A stretch of 38,758 nt of DNA from JBDTOX01 sp039933015 (GCA_039933015.1 JBDTOX010000173.1:1-38758), one strand, 5' to 3'. Counted from the first letter of the stretch, positions 9,220 to 17,968 are shown. Translations and numbers: made by a program. Notes: generated from the sequence alone by a model not told the origin.

Positions 9220-10569
9220 TTAGACTTCCACCGTATTCTGTTGCAGGCTACTGGCATCCACGCCGTCCTCAACCATGCTGCGACCATGCCGGATGTAATA
9301 CTCGAATTCCGGCCGGAAATGCTTGATAAAACTCAATACCGGCGTGGCTGCCGCTTCGCCCAGCGCGCAGATGGTGCGGCCGGAGATATTGCTGCTGACA
9401 TCGGTCAGCAGATCCAGATCTTCCATGCGCCCCTGCCCCTCGACAATGCGCTTGACCACGCGGTAGAGCCAGCCCGTGCCTTCGCGGCAAGGCGTGCATT
9501 GGCCGCAAGATTCCTCAAAGAAGAAATAGGACAGCCGCTTGAGCGTCTTCACCATACAGGTAGTTTCGTCCATGATGATCATGGAACCCGCGCCCAGGCT
9601 GGAACCTGCCTTGGACAGGCCATCATAATCCATGGTCGCACCCAGAATGGCAGCCGCAGGCATGACTGCCGTCGAAGGCCCGCCCGGAATCACGGCCTTG
9701 AGCTTGCGGCCTTTCCAGATGCCGCCCGCCATTTCCAGCAATTCGCTGAACGGGATGCCCATATTAACTTCGTAATTGCCCGGTTTTTCCACATGGCCGG
9801 AGATGGAAAAAATCTTGGTCCCGCCGGAGTTGGCCACACCCAACTCCAGGAACGCCTGGCCACCGTGCTGCATTATCCACGGTACGGAGGTATAGGATTC
9901 GGTATTGTTGACATTGGTCGGCTTGCCGAAAACGCCATAGCTGGCCGGGAACGGTGGCTTGAAGCGCGGCTGGCCTTTCTTGCCTTCGATCGATTCGATC
10001 AGCGCGGTTTCTTCGCCGCAGATGTAGGCACCGTAGCCATGTACGGCAAACAGATCAAAACTGAAATTAGTACCGAACAGGTTCCGTCCCAAATAGCCGG
10101 CAGCACGCGCTTCATCGAGCGCGGCTTCGAAAATTTCATAATCTTCCCAGATTTCGCCATGGATGTAGTTGTAGCCAACCTGTGCACCCAAGGTATAAGC
10201 CGCAATGGCCATGCCTTCAATCAACTGATGCGGGTTATAACGAATGATGTCGCGGTCTTTGAACGTTCCAGGCTCGCCTTCGTCGGTGTTGCACACCAGA
10301 TACTTGGTGCCGTCATAGTAGCGCGGCATGAAGCTCCATTTGAGGCCGGTCGGGAAACCCGCACCACCACGGCCGCGCAAATTGGAAATCGTGACTTGCG
10401 TGATAATTTCAGTAGCTTTCACCTTTTCCGTGACAATACGCTTGAGCTGCGCGTAGCCACCAAGCTTGAGGTAGGTAGCCAGCGTATGCGGCTGCGGCTC
10501 GGTTATGGTGCGCAGGCAGACCAAGGTTTGCTTTTGCAGGTTATGGGCAACTATTTTTGCAGCGGCCAT
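9220..10569 (-). CDS. nuoF: NADH-quinone oxidoreductase subunit F, FMN/NADH-binding
   Basis: The 449-residue subunit where NADH is oxidised and electrons enter complex I through FMN. The glycine-rich FMN/NADH segment GRGGAGFPTGLKWSFM is near residue 65, NTDEGEPGTFKDRDI follows, and the N3 [4Fe-4S] ligands sit in ESCGQCTPCREGTGW with the fourth cysteine in TICALGEAA. The ATG shares a base with the nuoE stop (TAATG), typical of coupled translation. NuoE, F and G together form the dehydrogenase module. Confidence 0.97.
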   Translation of the reverse strand: MAAAKIVAHNLQKQTLVCLRTITEPQPHTLATYLKLGGYAQLKRIVTEKVKATEIITQVTISNLRGRGGAGFPTGLKWSFMPRYYDGTKYLVCNTDEGEPGTFKDRDIIRYNPHQLIEGMAIAAYTLGAQVGYNYIHGEIWEDYEIFEAALDEARAAGYLGRNLFGTNFSFDLFAVHGYGAYICGEETALIESIEGKKGQPRFKPPFPASYGVFGKPTNVNNTESYTSVPWIMQHGGQAFLELGVANSGGTKIFSISGHVEKPGNYEVNMGIPFSELLEMAGGIWKGRKLKAVIPGGPSTAVMPAAAILGATMDYDGLSKAGSSLGAGSMIIMDETTCMVKTLKRLSYFFFEESCGQCTPCREGTGWLYRVVKRIVEGQGRMEDLDLLTDVSSNISGRTICALGEAAATPVLSFIKHFRPEFEYYIRHGRSMVEDGVDASSLQQNTVEV

Positions 10570-11042
10570 TATTTCAAGCCTCCCAGAATCTCATCTACTT
10601 TTTCCGGGGTTAGAAATTCGCACATTTTCGTGTTATTAATGTGAAATAGCGGCGCACCACCGCAGGTACCCATGCACTCGCCCTCTTTCAGCGTAAATTT
10701 CCCATCTGGCGTGGTTTCATTAAAACCGATGCCCAGGCGCTTGTTGAGGTGTGCCACAATCGCATCGGCATCGCGCAGCATGCAGGAAATATTGGTACAG
10801 ACAGTAATCTTGTATTTACCGACGGGTGCCAGCTCATACATATTGTAAAAAGTTGCGACTTCCAATGCCGCAATCGCCGGAATGCCAAGGTAATCAGCCA
10901 CTTCGCCTATGGTTTCCTTGGATAGCCAGCTCTTTTCCGCCTGCGCAATACGCAAGGCTGATATAACTGCCGCTAAACGCCGGTCAGGCGGGTATTTGGT
11001 CAATTCGCGATCTATTTTGGCGAAAGATTCTTGAGACAACAT
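10569..11042 (-). CDS. nuoE: NADH-quinone oxidoreductase subunit E, [2Fe-2S] thioredoxin-like
   Basis: The 157-residue subunit carries the off-pathway N1a [2Fe-2S] cluster. The four ligands are visible as C-x4-C in VCTNISCML and C-x3-C in GECMGTCGG, within a thioredoxin-like domain. The N-terminal helical part (residues 1-70) contacts NuoF and NuoG. Its ATG overlaps the nuoD stop by one base (TGATG) and its TAA overlaps nuoF, so it sits in a fully coupled D-E-F run. Confidence 0.97.
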   Translation of the reverse strand: MLSQESFAKIDRELTKYPPDRRLAAVISALRIAQAEKSWLSKETIGEVADYLGIPAIAALEVATFYNMYELAPVGKYKITVCTNISCMLRDADAIVAHLNKRLGIGFNETTPDGKFTLKEGECMGTCGGAPLFHINNTKMCEFLTPEKVDEILGGLK

Positions 11043-12295
11043 CAGCGATCAATCTCCCCAAATACAATATCTTGCGTTCCGATAATGGCCACAAGGTCAG
11101 CAATCATGTGGCCGCGCGTCATTTCATCCATCGCCGCCAAATGCGCGAAGCCGGGGGCACGTATTTTTAGGCGATAAGGTTTGTTAGCGCCATCAGAAAT
11201 CAGGTAAATGCCAAATTCGCCCTTAGGATGCTCCACAGCAGCATAAGCCTCGCCAGCCGGAACATGGAAGCCCTCGGTGAACAGCTTAAAGTGATGAATC
11301 AACGACTCCATGTCATGTTTCATGACTTCGCGCGATGGCGGCGCAATTTTGTTGTTGTCGGTAATGACCGGGCCCGGGTTCTTGCGCAGCCAGTCTATGC
11401 ATTGCCTGATAATGCGGTTGGACTGGCGGAACTCTTCCATACGCACGAGATAACGGTCGTAGCAGTCGCCATTGACCCCGATTGGAATATCGAAATCCAG
11501 CTTATCGTAGACTTCATAAGGCTGTTTTTTGCGCAGGTCCCATTCAATACCAGAGCCGCGCAGCATAGGGCCACTAAAGCCCAGCGCCAGGGCACGCTCA
11601 GGGCTCACTACACCGATGCCCACAGTGCGCTGCTTCCAGATGCGATTATCGGTAAGCAAGGTTTCGTATTCGTCCACATAAGTCGGGAAGCGATTTGTGA
11701 AATCCTCGATGAAATCCAGCAGCGATCCCTGGCGGTTTTCGTTAAGCCGCTTAACGTCAGCCTTGTTGCGCAATGGCGACTCTTCGTACTGCGGCATTAG
11801 GCCCGGCAGGTCACGATAGACACCACCCGGACGATAATAAGCGGCGTGCATACGTGCACCGGAAACGGCTTCGTAGCAGTCAAACAGATCTTCGCGCTCG
11901 CGGAAGGCATACAAGAATACCGTCATGGCGCCCACGTCCAACGCATGTGCGCCCAGCCATAGTAGGTGGTTAAGCAGGCGCGTAATTTCGTCAAACATCA
12001 CGCGAATATATTGCGCACGCACCGGCACTTCCACACCCAGCAATTTCTCAATTGCCATCACATAAGCATGCTCATTGGACATCATCGACACGTAATCGAG
12101 CCTGTCCATGTAGGGTACGGACTGCAGATAGGTGCGGTTCTCAGCCAGCTTTTCTGTTGCACGGTGCAACAAGCCGATATGCGGGTCAGCGCGCTGGATC
12201 ACTTCACCATCAAGCTCCAGCACCAAACGCAACACGCCGTGCGCAGCCGGGTGCTGCGGGCCAAAGTTCATGGTGTAGTTGCGAATTTCAGCCAT
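11042..12295 (-). CDS. nuoD: NADH-quinone oxidoreductase subunit D (49-kDa homologue)
   Basis: NuoD provides, with NuoB, the quinone-reduction site of complex I; it descends from the large subunit of [NiFe] hydrogenases. Seen here are MNFGPQHPAAHGVLRLVLEL at the N-terminus, with the quinone-site histidine, and GEFGIYLISDGANKPYRLKI near the C-terminus. The open frame continues to 12346 but the ATG at 12295 (MAEIRNYT) gives the normal 417 residues and has GAGGG eight bases upstream. It overlaps the end of nuoC by eight bases, so C and D are separate genes, not fused as in E. coli. Confidence 0.97.
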   Translation of the reverse strand: MAEIRNYTMNFGPQHPAAHGVLRLVLELDGEVIQRADPHIGLLHRATEKLAENRTYLQSVPYMDRLDYVSMMSNEHAYVMAIEKLLGVEVPVRAQYIRVMFDEITRLLNHLLWLGAHALDVGAMTVFLYAFREREDLFDCYEAVSGARMHAAYYRPGGVYRDLPGLMPQYEESPLRNKADVKRLNENRQGSLLDFIEDFTNRFPTYVDEYETLLTDNRIWKQRTVGIGVVSPERALALGFSGPMLRGSGIEWDLRKKQPYEVYDKLDFDIPIGVNGDCYDRYLVRMEEFRQSNRIIRQCIDWLRKNPGPVITDNNKIAPPSREVMKHDMESLIHHFKLFTEGFHVPAGEAYAAVEHPKGEFGIYLISDGANKPYRLKIRAPGFAHLAAMDEMTRGHMIADLVAIIGTQDIVFGEIDR

Positions 12296-12884
12296 TGTGG
12301 AAGCCCTCATCGCGGATAATTCTAGGTACGTTATTACGCATTTCAATTGAAACTGGCTGATAGATCACACGCTGCTGCTCTGGGTCATAGCGCATCTCGA
12401 CGTTGCCTATCATGGGAAAGTCCTTGCGAAATGGATGACCAACAAAACCATAATCGGTAAGCAGACGGCGCAGATCAGGGTGGCCATCAAACATGATGCC
12501 ATAGAGGTCGAAAGCTTCGCGCTCAAACCAGTTGGCTACCGACCAGAGCTCGACCACGGTCGCCAGCACAGGAAAATCATCGTCAGCAGCAAATACTTTC
12601 AGGCGCACACGCTGGTTAAGGCTGATAGAAAGAAAATGATATACCACAGCAAAGCGTAAGCCGTGCCAGCCACCCTCGCCATAATCAGCGTAATCGACCC
12701 CGCAGAGGTCCATTAATTGCTTGAATTCAAGCCCGGGATGATCGCGCAGCGTAGTACAAACTGTTAGCAGATCGCTGGCTTTACACTCAATGGTGATCTC
12801 GCCAACGTTGGTAGTAAGCTTGGTGAGCTTATTGCCCAGCGCAAGTTTTAGATTTTCGGAAAGCCGTTCCAGGCGCGTGTTCAT
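12288..12884 (-). CDS. nuoC: NADH-quinone oxidoreductase subunit C (30-kDa homologue)
   Basis: The 198-residue peripheral-arm subunit stabilises NuoD. Family-typical stretches are FKQLMDLCGVDYADYGE, WFEREAFDLYGIMFDGHPDL and RRLLTDYGFVGHPFRKDFP. It starts with ATG at 12884, eight bases after nuoB, and ends in an eight-base overlap with nuoD. Its length is normal for Betaproteobacteria with unfused C and D. Confidence 0.97.
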   Translation of the reverse strand: MNTRLERLSENLKLALGNKLTKLTTNVGEITIECKASDLLTVCTTLRDHPGLEFKQLMDLCGVDYADYGEGGWHGLRFAVVYHFLSISLNQRVRLKVFAADDDFPVLATVVELWSVANWFEREAFDLYGIMFDGHPDLRRLLTDYGFVGHPFRKDFPMIGNVEMRYDPEQQRVIYQPVSIEMRNNVPRIIRDEGFHNG

Positions 12885-12892
12885 TATTTTTC

Positions 12893-13369
12893 TTACCGTG
12901 CTATCGTATTGGTACGTTTGATTTTAGTTTGCAACTGAATAAGGCCATAGAGCAAGGCTTCTGCAGTAGGTGGACATCCGGGCACATACACGTCTACCGG
13001 CACGATACGGTCGCAACCGCGCACCACGGCATAGGAATAATGATAATAACCTCCGCCATTGGCACAGGAACCCATGGAGATGACCCAGCGCGGCTCCGCC
13101 ATTTGATCGTAAACCTTGCGCAAGGCTGGTGCCATTTTATTGACCAGCGTGCCAGCCACTATCATCACATCGGATTGGCGCGGGCTACCGCGGAACACAA
13201 TACCGAAGCGGTCAAGGTCATAGCGTGAAGCACCGGCATGCATCATTTCCACCGCACAACAGGCCAAACCAAACGTCATGGGCCACATCGAACCAGTACG
13301 CGTGTAATTGATCACCGTATCCAACGTGGTGGTGACAAAGCCTTTTTCCATGATGCCTTCGATGCTCAT
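12893..13369 (-). CDS. nuoB: NADH-quinone oxidoreductase subunit B, N2 cluster
   Basis: NuoB holds the terminal [4Fe-4S] cluster N2 that reduces quinone. Its ligands are the tandem cysteines C37 and C38 (FGLACCAVEMMH), C102 (SMGSCANGGG) and C132 (VPGCPPTAEALL). The 158 residues match the family exactly, starting MSIEGIMEKGFVTTT. The ATG overlaps the TGA of a 21-codon frame in the gap after nuoA. The upstream gap of 118 bases is the longest inside the operon and contains palindromes (separate entry). Confidence 0.97.
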   Translation of the reverse strand: MSIEGIMEKGFVTTTLDTVINYTRTGSMWPMTFGLACCAVEMMHAGASRYDLDRFGIVFRGSPRQSDVMIVAGTLVNKMAPALRKVYDQMAEPRWVISMGSCANGGGYYHYSYAVVRGCDRIVPVDVYVPGCPPTAEALLYGLIQLQTKIKRTNTIAR

Positions 13370-13487
13370 GCCGCCGCCTCAGATAGATTATCAGCACTCA
13401 TAGCATTACCCACTCGGCGCCCCAACGCCATGCTCGGACGTCCGCAAGCCACGCTATGCGTGTGAACCTGCTTGCCGCTCGCAACGT
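13370..13487. other. Structured gap between nuoA and nuoB
   Basis: This 118-base intergenic stretch holds a perfect 10-base palindrome CGGACGTCCG (13435-13444) directly followed by nested inverted repeats: GCAAGC (13444-13449) with GCTTGC (13470-13475), enclosing CACGC-TAT-GCGTG (13450-13462). No T-tract follows on the minus strand, so it does not look like an intrinsic terminator. It could be an mRNA processing or attenuation structure or a small dispersed repeat. A 21-codon frame (MALGRRVGNAMSADNLSEAA plus A, then stop) ends in ATGA overlap with nuoB and may just serve re-initiation. Confidence 0.4.
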
Positions 13488-13844
13488 TCACTCCCATTCC
13501 AATGCCCCCTTCATCCATTCATAGATAAAGCCCACAACGAGAATGGCCAAGAACGCCATCATGGCAACAAAGCCAAACAGACCGATTTCCTGAAGCACGA
13601 CAGCCCAAGGGAAAAGAAAGGCAATCTCAAGGTCAAACAGGATAAATAGAATAGCGACGAGATAATAGCGCACATCAAATTTCATGCGGGCATCTTCGAA
13701 GGCTTCAAAGCCACACTCATACGGGGAGTTTTTTTCGCTATCGGGTCGGCTGGGAGCAGCCAGTTTGCCGAGAACAATAGGGCCTACGCCGACTGCCAAG
13801 CCGACGAGTATGAACAACAAAATAGGAAAGTAATTTTCCAGCAC
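13488..13844 (-). CDS. nuoA: NADH-quinone oxidoreductase subunit A
   Basis: First gene of the complex I operon; a 118-residue membrane subunit with three helices. Conserved segments are KNSPYECGFEAFEDARMKFD and ILFILFDLEIAFLFPWAV, part of the loop lining the quinone cavity and contacting NuoH and NuoJ. The start is the GTG at 13844 (read as MLENYFPILLFIL), with AGGG eight bases upstream. The open frame continues upstream to 13949 but that portion translates the tRNA-Leu gene and must not be included. Confidence 0.95.
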   Translation of the reverse strand: MLENYFPILLFILVGLAVGVGPIVLGKLAAPSRPDSEKNSPYECGFEAFEDARMKFDVRYYLVAILFILFDLEIAFLFPWAVVLQEIGLFGFVAMMAFLAILVVGFIYEWMKGALEWE

Positions 13845-13907
13845 GTTCAGATCCCTGATCTTGCTTAGCCAAGCTTCCCTTACAACTGGCCAAGCTATTA
13901 TTAATGT

Positions 13908-13992
13908 TGGTGCCGACGGAGAGACTCGAACTCTCACGGCTTTCGCCACTACCCCCTCAAGATAGCGTGTCTACCAATTCCACCACGACGGC
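13908..13992 (-). tRNA. tRNA-Leu (anticodon GAG)
   Basis: The 85-base gene on the minus strand begins GCCGTCG and ends CGTCGGC-ACCA, giving a 7-bp acceptor stem with encoded CCA. It has the D-loop sequence AATTGGTAGA, an anticodon arm CTATC-TTGAGGG-GGTAG with GAG in the loop, a long variable arm of class II type, and a T-arm with GTTCGAGTC. These features identify a leucine tRNA reading CUC/CUU. It lies between secG and nuoA, 63 bases upstream of nuoA, and may share their transcript. Confidence 0.95.
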
Positions 13993-14028
13993 ATTAATTT
14001 TGGGCTACTTACACCCAGTCAATCTAAC

Positions 14029-14382
14029 TTATTGCGGCACATCCTTGGCTGTTGATGGCTCCGCAGGTTTTGGCGCATCTTGCGGTTTAACAGCCGGCGC
14101 AGCAGTTTGAGACGCTTTCTTTTGCAAACTGATAACACTTGAGTGTTCACCACGATGACTGGAAAGGTAAGCCAGCGTCATGCTGGTAGTGAAGAATATC
14201 GCGACAAAGATGGCTGTGGCATGACTCATGAAGTTAGAAGAGCCACTTACCCCAAACAGACTGCCCGAGGCACCGCTACCGAAGGCAGCGCCCATATCGG
14301 CACCTTTACCGTGCTGCATCAACACCAGACCTATTACGCCCAGTGCGGCAAGCACATGCACCACCATTACTAAAGTTTCCAT
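14029..14382 (-). CDS. secG: Preprotein translocase subunit SecG
   Basis: A small inner-membrane subunit of the SecYEG channel that assists SecA-driven export. Two hydrophobic helices frame the family motif: VMVVHVLAALGVIGLVLMQH, then GKGADMGAAFGSGASGSLFG, then a second helix ATAIFVAIFFTTSMTLAYL. The ~35-residue tail is Ala/Pro/Lys-rich and hydrophilic, a common variable extension. The 117-residue length is within range. It is 41 bases downstream of tpiA and upstream of tRNA-Leu and nuoA, the classic betaproteobacterial order. Confidence 0.96.
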   Translation of the reverse strand: METLVMVVHVLAALGVIGLVLMQHGKGADMGAAFGSGASGSLFGVSGSSNFMSHATAIFVAIFFTTSMTLAYLSSHRGEHSSVISLQKKASQTAAPAVKPQDAPKPAEPSTAKDVPQ

Positions 14383-14423
14383 TTTTCTCTAATTCCCGCT
14401 GCCTAGCCAAACCAAAAATTCTA

Positions 14424-15191
14424 TTAGCAAGCAGCCTGGCAAATTTCCTTAAATTCGTTAGCGTCTAGCGAACACCTGCCTATCAAACCACCATCTATAT
14501 CCGGCATAACTAGCAATTGTGACGCATTTGACGGATTTACGCTACCCCCGTATAGGATTCTCACCCTGGCGGCCACACCCGGATCGCGCTCTGCCACGCT
14601 GTTACGGATAAATACATGCATGGCCTGGGCTTGCTCCGGTGTCGCAGTATTGCCAGTGCCTATCGCCCAAACCGGCTCGTAAGCAAGCACCGCCCTGCGC
14701 TGCACCGCCTTTGAAAACACGTGTGCGCCTAGAGTATCCAATATGGCATTCATCTGATTGGCCACTACCGCTTGCGCTTCGCCTGCCCGATGCTCCTGCA
14801 GGGTTTCCCCCACACAAAATATAGGCGTAAGTCCGGCTTTAAGCGCTGCGCCGAAGCTGGCAGCAGCACTGGTATTGGTTTCATGAATCAGGGAGCGGCG
14901 TTCGGAGTGGCCAATAATGGCGTAAGTACAGCCAAAATCAGTGAGCATGCGCGCAGAAACTGCGCCCGTATGAGCGCCCTCTTCGTATTGACTCACATTT
15001 TGCCCGCCCCACGCAATATTGGTTGCCTGTAACAGGGACTGCGCCTGGAATAGGTAGGGATGCGGCACGCACACAGCAAAATCGGCGTTTTTCAGATCGC
15101 GCAGGCCAGCAATCAAGCTCGTCATCAACTCTTTGTTTTGTGCGAGGCTCCCATGCATCTTCCAATTGCCTACAACCAACTTACGACGCAT
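14424..15191 (-). CDS. tpiA: Triosephosphate isomerase
   Basis: Interconverts dihydroxyacetone phosphate and glyceraldehyde 3-phosphate in glycolysis and gluconeogenesis. The 255-residue TIM barrel shows the substrate lysine in GNWKMHG, the catalytic histidine in IGHSERR, the catalytic glutamate in AYEPVWAIGTG followed by the mobile loop, and the phosphate-binding YGGSVNPSNA. The ATG at 15191 is close to the recJ stop (30 bases), suggesting co-transcription with recJ. No unusual features. Confidence 0.97.
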   Translation of the reverse strand: MRRKLVVGNWKMHGSLAQNKELMTSLIAGLRDLKNADFAVCVPHPYLFQAQSLLQATNIAWGGQNVSQYEEGAHTGAVSARMLTDFGCTYAIIGHSERRSLIHETNTSAAASFGAALKAGLTPIFCVGETLQEHRAGEAQAVVANQMNAILDTLGAHVFSKAVQRRAVLAYEPVWAIGTGNTATPEQAQAMHVFIRNSVAERDPGVAARVRILYGGSVNPSNASQLLVMPDIDGGLIGRCSLDANEFKEICQAAC

Positions 15192-15221
15192 CAGATTTTT
15201 AACCCCAAATTTTTCTGGATT

Positions 15222-16973
15222 TTACCGCGTGCCGCGCCATACGGTCAACGTGCAGCTACGTCTGGAAACCGCCTGCCAATGCCGCAAACAGAGCTGTACG
15301 GACTGGACGCCGTTATATTGGTTGGTCTGTAACTGATAGACCGCAAGGATATCTTTCGGTAAAAACTCCTGCTGCTGAAAGAAGATCGCGTCAAAACGCC
15401 GCCCTTGTTTTGCCAGTGTCATTTTCAGGTGGCGTCCGCCCACCACGTGCTGTTCGACTACGCTGAATGTGTCGCAAAACGCAGGCTGCGGAAAACCTTG
15501 CCCCCATACCTGACGCTCAAGCGCGCTCGCCATTTCCAGGTGGATGTCATGCACATCAAGCTGGCCATCCACCTCAATGACAGACTCAAGGTCAGCTGGC
15601 GTTAATAAGCTGGCAACCACAGCCTCAAAGGCCGCATTGAAGCGCTCAAACTCCGTTTCGTGTATGGTCAGCCCGGCTGCCATCGCATGACCGCCAAAAC
15701 GCAGCAAGAGATCAGGCTGCCGTTTGGACAGCAAATCCAGTGCATCGCGCAAATGCAAACCGCTGATGGAGCGGCCAGAGCCCTTGAGCTGGGGTTTGCC
15801 ATCCGCCCCTGTTTCGCCAGCCCGGGCAAAGGCGATAACAGGCCGGTGATAGCGCTCCTTGATGCGTGAAGCCAGAATACCGATCACGCCCTGATGCCAT
15901 TCCGCGTTATACAGACTCAAGCTGTAGCGGCCTGTGCAATCAATTTCCTCCAAAGCCATCGCTGCGGTATCCTGCATCTCAGCTTCGATATTACGTCGCG
16001 CCAGATTGAGCTCATTTAATAGCTGCGCCATGCGTTGCGCTTCTGCTTCATCATCCTCCAGCAAGCAGGCAATCCCCAGCGACATATCATCCAGCCTGCC
16101 AGCCGCATTAAGTCTTGGCCCCACGCTAAAACCCAGGTCCTGTGCGCCCGTTCGTGCAGAATCGCGTCCCGCCAGCTTAAGCAATGCGCTTATTGCCGGA
16201 CAGCATTTACCCGCGCGGATACGGCGCAAGCCTTGCTCAACCAGTATACGGTTGTTGTCATCGAGCCTGACCAGGTCAGCCACGGTACCGAGCGCGACTA
16301 GATCCAGCAGCTCCGTTAGATTGGGTTCCGATTTATCTGCAAATCTTCCCCGCTGGCGCAACTCAGCCCGCAAGGCCAGCAGCGCATAAAAAATCACACC
16401 CACTCCAGCCAGATTTTTACTGGGAAAATCACAGCCATGCTGATTAGGATTCAGTATGCACGCAGCCTGCGGCAGTTCATCGCCCGGCAGGTGATGATCA
16501 GTCACCAGCACGGCGATACCCAAACTATTGGCCGCCCGCACGCCGTCAACACTGGCGATGCCGTTATCTACGGTAATAATAATGTCTGGGCTGCGCGTGG
16601 CCGCCAGGGCAACAATCTCCGGCGTAAGCCCGTAGCCATATTCAAAGCGGTTCGGCACCAGATAGTCGACTTGAGCACCCATGCTGCGTAGGCCGCGCAC
16701 GGCTACCGCGGTTGCTGTTGCGCCATCAGCATCGTAATCGCCAATGATCAGCAGGCTTTTCTCCTGCGCGATGGCATCAGCCAGCAAATTGGCCATTGGG
16801 GCGCTATTGGTCAGCTTCTCTGGCGCAATCAATCCACTTAAGCTTGATTCAAGTTGTGATGGCGTCTCAATACCGCGAGCCGCCAGTATCCTCGCCAATG
16901 CCGGAGATACCCCGCTGGCGGTAAGCGTAGTTACCGATGCTGCACTAAAGCTGCGCTGAACAATATTTACCAT
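15222..16973 (-). CDS. recJ: Single-stranded-DNA-specific exonuclease RecJ
   Basis: A 5'-3' exonuclease acting on single-stranded DNA in recombination and mismatch/base-excision repair. The DHH phosphoesterase motifs appear in order: DYDADGATATAVAV, TVDNGI, VTDHHLPGDELP and GTVADLVRL, followed by GPRLNAAGRLDD and the DHHA1 motif FGGHAMAAGL. The open frame extends to 17030, but the ATG at 16973 (MVNIVQRSFS) gives 583 residues, close to E. coli RecJ, and overlaps the stop of the upstream rpfE-like gene by seven bases. Coupling to rpfE is likely. Confidence 0.95.
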   Translation of the reverse strand: MVNIVQRSFSAASVTTLTASGVSPALARILAARGIETPSQLESSLSGLIAPEKLTNSAPMANLLADAIAQEKSLLIIGDYDADGATATAVAVRGLRSMGAQVDYLVPNRFEYGYGLTPEIVALAATRSPDIIITVDNGIASVDGVRAANSLGIAVLVTDHHLPGDELPQAACILNPNQHGCDFPSKNLAGVGVIFYALLALRAELRQRGRFADKSEPNLTELLDLVALGTVADLVRLDDNNRILVEQGLRRIRAGKCCPAISALLKLAGRDSARTGAQDLGFSVGPRLNAAGRLDDMSLGIACLLEDDEAEAQRMAQLLNELNLARRNIEAEMQDTAAMALEEIDCTGRYSLSLYNAEWHQGVIGILASRIKERYHRPVIAFARAGETGADGKPQLKGSGRSISGLHLRDALDLLSKRQPDLLLRFGGHAMAAGLTIHETEFERFNAAFEAVVASLLTPADLESVIEVDGQLDVHDIHLEMASALERQVWGQGFPQPAFCDTFSVVEQHVVGGRHLKMTLAKQGRRFDAIFFQQQEFLPKDILAVYQLQTNQYNGVQSVQLCLRHWQAVSRRSCTLTVWRGTR

Positions 16974-17968
16974 GCTGGGCTCAATGCAAAACAGGCTTTC
17001 AATGACTGGGGCTTGCGCCAGAATCTCCATAGATCCCGTGGCTGGATAAGCACGTTCAGCATCTGATCGGCTAAGACAAAATTCAGGCTTAATTGCCGGA
17101 TATTTCCTTCACGCAAGCCTGTGAGCAAAGGTGCAAACCACTTGGACTCAGCTTCATCGACGTCATCCAGAACCAACCAGACATCCTCCTGAGTCGAGCT
17201 TGAAAGCGCCTTTGCATTTTCCGGCAGATCGAAACAAGGAAAATCAGCGACCCGCGCCATGCCTTTGGCCAAGGGATGGTCGGTAAAAATGATGTTGGAA
17301 CCCGGCTTATCGTCAGGCACGGCTTTGCCTGGCAACACGCCACCACCGGAGAGCCATAAACTATTCACGGGTAATTCACCATTCGCCTCACGCGCCTGAT
17401 TCACGGGGTGATCATGCAACAGCATCTGTATTTCGTTAAGTGTGTGATTCCACTGCGCAGCCTGCTCGCCTTGCGGCAGAAAGGTAGTGACATCACGTCC
17501 AACCACGTTCATGGCCAGGCTCGTCCTGATTTTTGGCGCCTCTTCCAGCCGCAAATACCAGCGGCCAGAATGTGAGGAAATGGATGAGCGCGTTGAGAAA
17601 AAATGCAAACCATCCTGCAGGAAATGCCGGTTCAGAGTCTCGAGCAAGGATTCCGACTCCATGGCGGTTAACGCAAGCGGAGCAGGATAGGACAGCGAAA
17701 AAGTGTCGCGTTGCAGCTGAAAATGCACGGGATCGGCACACAGCCAGTAAAAACCTGCCGGGTCATTACCCTCTCCCTGCCAGGACAACGGCGCGATAGG
17801 CCAGTCACGCTGTTGTGTAATGCCAAAGGCGCGGCACAACGCAACCTCGAATAATTCCCGCGTGTTTTTAATGCCGCCGATTGCCAATAGCCGCTCCAGG
17901 GCGGGCTGATGCAAAGTAGGCTCGGCCAATTGCACAGGGCTTAGCGCAAGGTATAGATGATAATTCAT
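16967..17968 (-). CDS. RpfE-like conserved protein upstream of recJ
   Basis: A soluble 333-residue protein with no signal peptide or membrane helix. It starts MNYHLYLALSPVQLAEP (ATG at 17968; the frame reaches 17992). I recognise the overall pattern (N-terminal helical part; middle NSLWLSGGGVLPG; tail LNFVLADQMLNVLIQ) as the RpfE regulatory-protein family. In Xanthomonas rpfE lies beside recJ in the rpf cluster, and the same linkage is seen here with a seven-base overlap. Relatives are sometimes labelled phosphoglycerate mutase-like; I see no convincing catalytic motif. The molecular function is unknown. No rpfF/rpfC quorum-sensing genes are nearby, so a role in that signalling is not implied. 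Confidence 0.7.
   Translation of the reverse strand: MNYHLYLALSPVQLAEPTLHQPALERLLAIGGIKNTRELFEVALCRAFGITQQRDWPIAPLSWQGEGNDPAGFYWLCADPVHFQLQRDTFSLSYPAPLALTAMESESLLETLNRHFLQDGLHFFSTRSSISSHSGRWYLRLEEAPKIRTSLAMNVVGRDVTTFLPQGEQAAQWNHTLNEIQMLLHDHPVNQAREANGELPVNSLWLSGGGVLPGKAVPDDKPGSNIIFTDHPLAKGMARVADFPCFDLPENAKALSSSTQEDVWLVLDDVDEAESKWFAPLLTGLREGNIRQLSLNFVLADQMLNVLIQPRDLWRFWRKPQSLKACFALSPAW

Noticed and set aside
9241..10644. A 467-codon plus-strand open frame opposite nuoF
   Set aside because: It is the antisense shadow of the well-conserved nuoF gene; it has no ribosome binding site or recognisable domain.
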